A DNA stretch of 36,088 bases from Lachnospiraceae bacterium (GTDB lineage Bacteria; Bacillota; Clostridia; Lachnospirales; Lachnospiraceae): NCBI GenBank assembly GCA_017478245.1, contig JAFVDW010000091.1, positions 1 through 36,088 on the forward strand. Reading direction: 5' to 3'. Below are positions 35,399 through 36,088 of the stretch, piece after piece. Numbering within the stretch: position 1 is the stretch's first letter; every line of letters begins with the position of its first letter. Below the pieces are notes generated by a model. That model did no database searches. It was not told the origin of the DNA and was given only the letters and a program-made list of their open reading frames with translations. A program made the translations under genes and the position numbers.

Positions 35399-36088
35399 TC
35401 ATTGAATCTGAATAATCACCAAATGTGCCGAGACAGGTCGTGTTCCACCGGCAAGCGGAGTAATCGTAAGTGCTGTCGCATTGCCGGCAGGGTTGCGAAT
35501 TGTCAAAATAGAATTTATGACCGTTGTTGTGACAATCGCCATCCCAATAATCTGAGAGGCTCCTGTTGCACGTCCGGCTACAGTATAGGCAAGATCATTG
35601 CCATTTAATGTGACAATCAACTGCCCTGCTTCGTCCACACTGACCTCATACAATATCAGATAGGTTCCAATCCGGGCAAGGTTAAATGAACTTGCCCCCG
35701 TCCTCGCTATATCTGAGCTACTGTTAGGTCCATCTTGGGGGAAACTCACATCAGTTCCCGGTGCAACTGTCGCCGAATTATCAGGGGGCATAAGTGCATA
35801 GAAATCCGAATAGTTCAGTACACCACCTGCCGGTCCCGCCGGGCCTGTTGCCCCTGCCGGTCCTTGGGGTCCTGCCGGACCTATGGGTCCTCTTGCTCCT
35901 GCCGGTCCCGCCGGGCCTGTTGCTCCTGCCGGACCTGCCGCGCCTTGCGGTCCTGTTGCTCCTGCCGGTCCTATGGGTCCTGTCGCTCCCGTCGGGCCCG
36001 CCGGACCTATGGGTCCTCTTGCTCCTGCCGGTCCTGCCGGGCCTTGCGGTCCTGTCGCCCCTGCCGGGCCCGCCGGACCCTGAGCGCC
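35399..36088 (-). CDS. Collagen-like protein with BclA-type C-terminal domain (5' end outside window)
   Basis: Partial, open at the window edge; 229 residues visible. From the edge come about 29 uninterrupted Gly-X-Y triplets (GPA, GPQ, GAT, GAR, GPI recurring), then [22 protein letters not shown] and a 130-residue beta-rich globular domain ending AHLVIIQIQ. The layout matches exosporium/BclA-like glycoproteins: triple-helical stalk and a trimerising TNF/C1q-like head. Gly codons are mostly GGA/GGT/GGC and Pro mostly CCG, giving a GC-rich tract unlike the neighbours. Location on the spore or cell surface is inference. Confidence 0.85.
   Translation of the reverse strand, partial: GAQGPAGPAGATGPQGPAGPAGARGPIGPAGPTGATGPIGPAGATGPQGAAGPAGATGPAGPAGARGPIGPAGPQGPAGATGPAGPAGGVLNYSDFYALMPPDNSATVAPGTDVSFPQDGPNSSSDIARTGASSFNLARIGTYLILYEVSVDEAGQLIVTLNGNDLAYTVAGRATGASQIIGMAIVTTTVINSILTIRNPAGNATALTITPLAGGTRPVSAHLVIIQIQ

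Noticed and set aside
35883-36083. Plus-strand open frame rich in GP and AP
   Set aside because: It is the complement of the collagen Gly-X-Y tract; GGN/CCN codons read as similar repeats on the opposite strand.

Overview
The window looks like a chromosomal segment of an anaerobic Firmicute of the class Clostridia, most likely a Lachnospiraceae relative. This is inferred from the gene content: a T-box-regulated valS, a PadR/DUF1700/DUF4097 cassette, the TIGR03916/TIGR03915 repair pair, AsnA, a collagen-like exosporium-type protein, strong AGGAGG-type ribosome sites, TTG/GTG starts and low-to-moderate GC. No rRNA, tRNA, CRISPR array or insertion sequence was found.

Layout. 1-6000 is mostly housekeeping on the minus strand: folC and valS with a valine T-box leader, a CPBP membrane protease, and two tandem paralogous Cys-rich microproteins with their own promoter. 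At 6312 there is a plus-strand ECF-type substrate-binding membrane protein with an extra N-terminal membrane/coiled-coil module and a structured leader. 7350-12190 is an accessory stretch: GNAT, small membrane protein, DUF1801, lone tyrosine recombinase, Fic protein, DUF6578-like protein, PNPOx-like protein, plus a broken alpha/beta hydrolase and a GNAT remnant. 12431-14590 is the PadR/DUF1700/DUF4097 envelope cassette with a large palindromic operator on its promoter. 14672-21400 holds an intracellular GH13 enzyme, a nuclease-helicase fusion of the DinG/XPD type, and a radical-SAM repair operon under apparent LexA (SOS) control. 21623 is asnA on the plus strand, ending in a strong terminator. 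22776-25883 is a polytopic GT-C-like membrane protein and a membrane acyltransferase, probably for surface glycans.

25928-32375 is an F1Fo ATP synthase operon (transcribed a, c, b, alpha, gamma, beta, epsilon). Its main oddity is that no separate delta gene exists. Instead the C-terminal, b-binding domain of delta is fused to the N-terminus of alpha, and the alpha-binding N-terminal domain of delta is absent. This is the strongest candidate in the window for an undescribed arrangement, because it predicts three delta domains per F1. A repeat-rich spacer of about 190 bases sits between the c and b genes. 32509-36088 has a formate/nitrite-channel gene with a small glycine-rich membrane protein, a divergent XRE regulator, a small hypothetical, a LysR regulator next to a 25-base palindrome, and the 3' part of a collagen-like surface protein that runs off the window end.

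All functions are read from motifs and remembered families; no database search was run. Promoters are hand-matched -35/-10 pairs.
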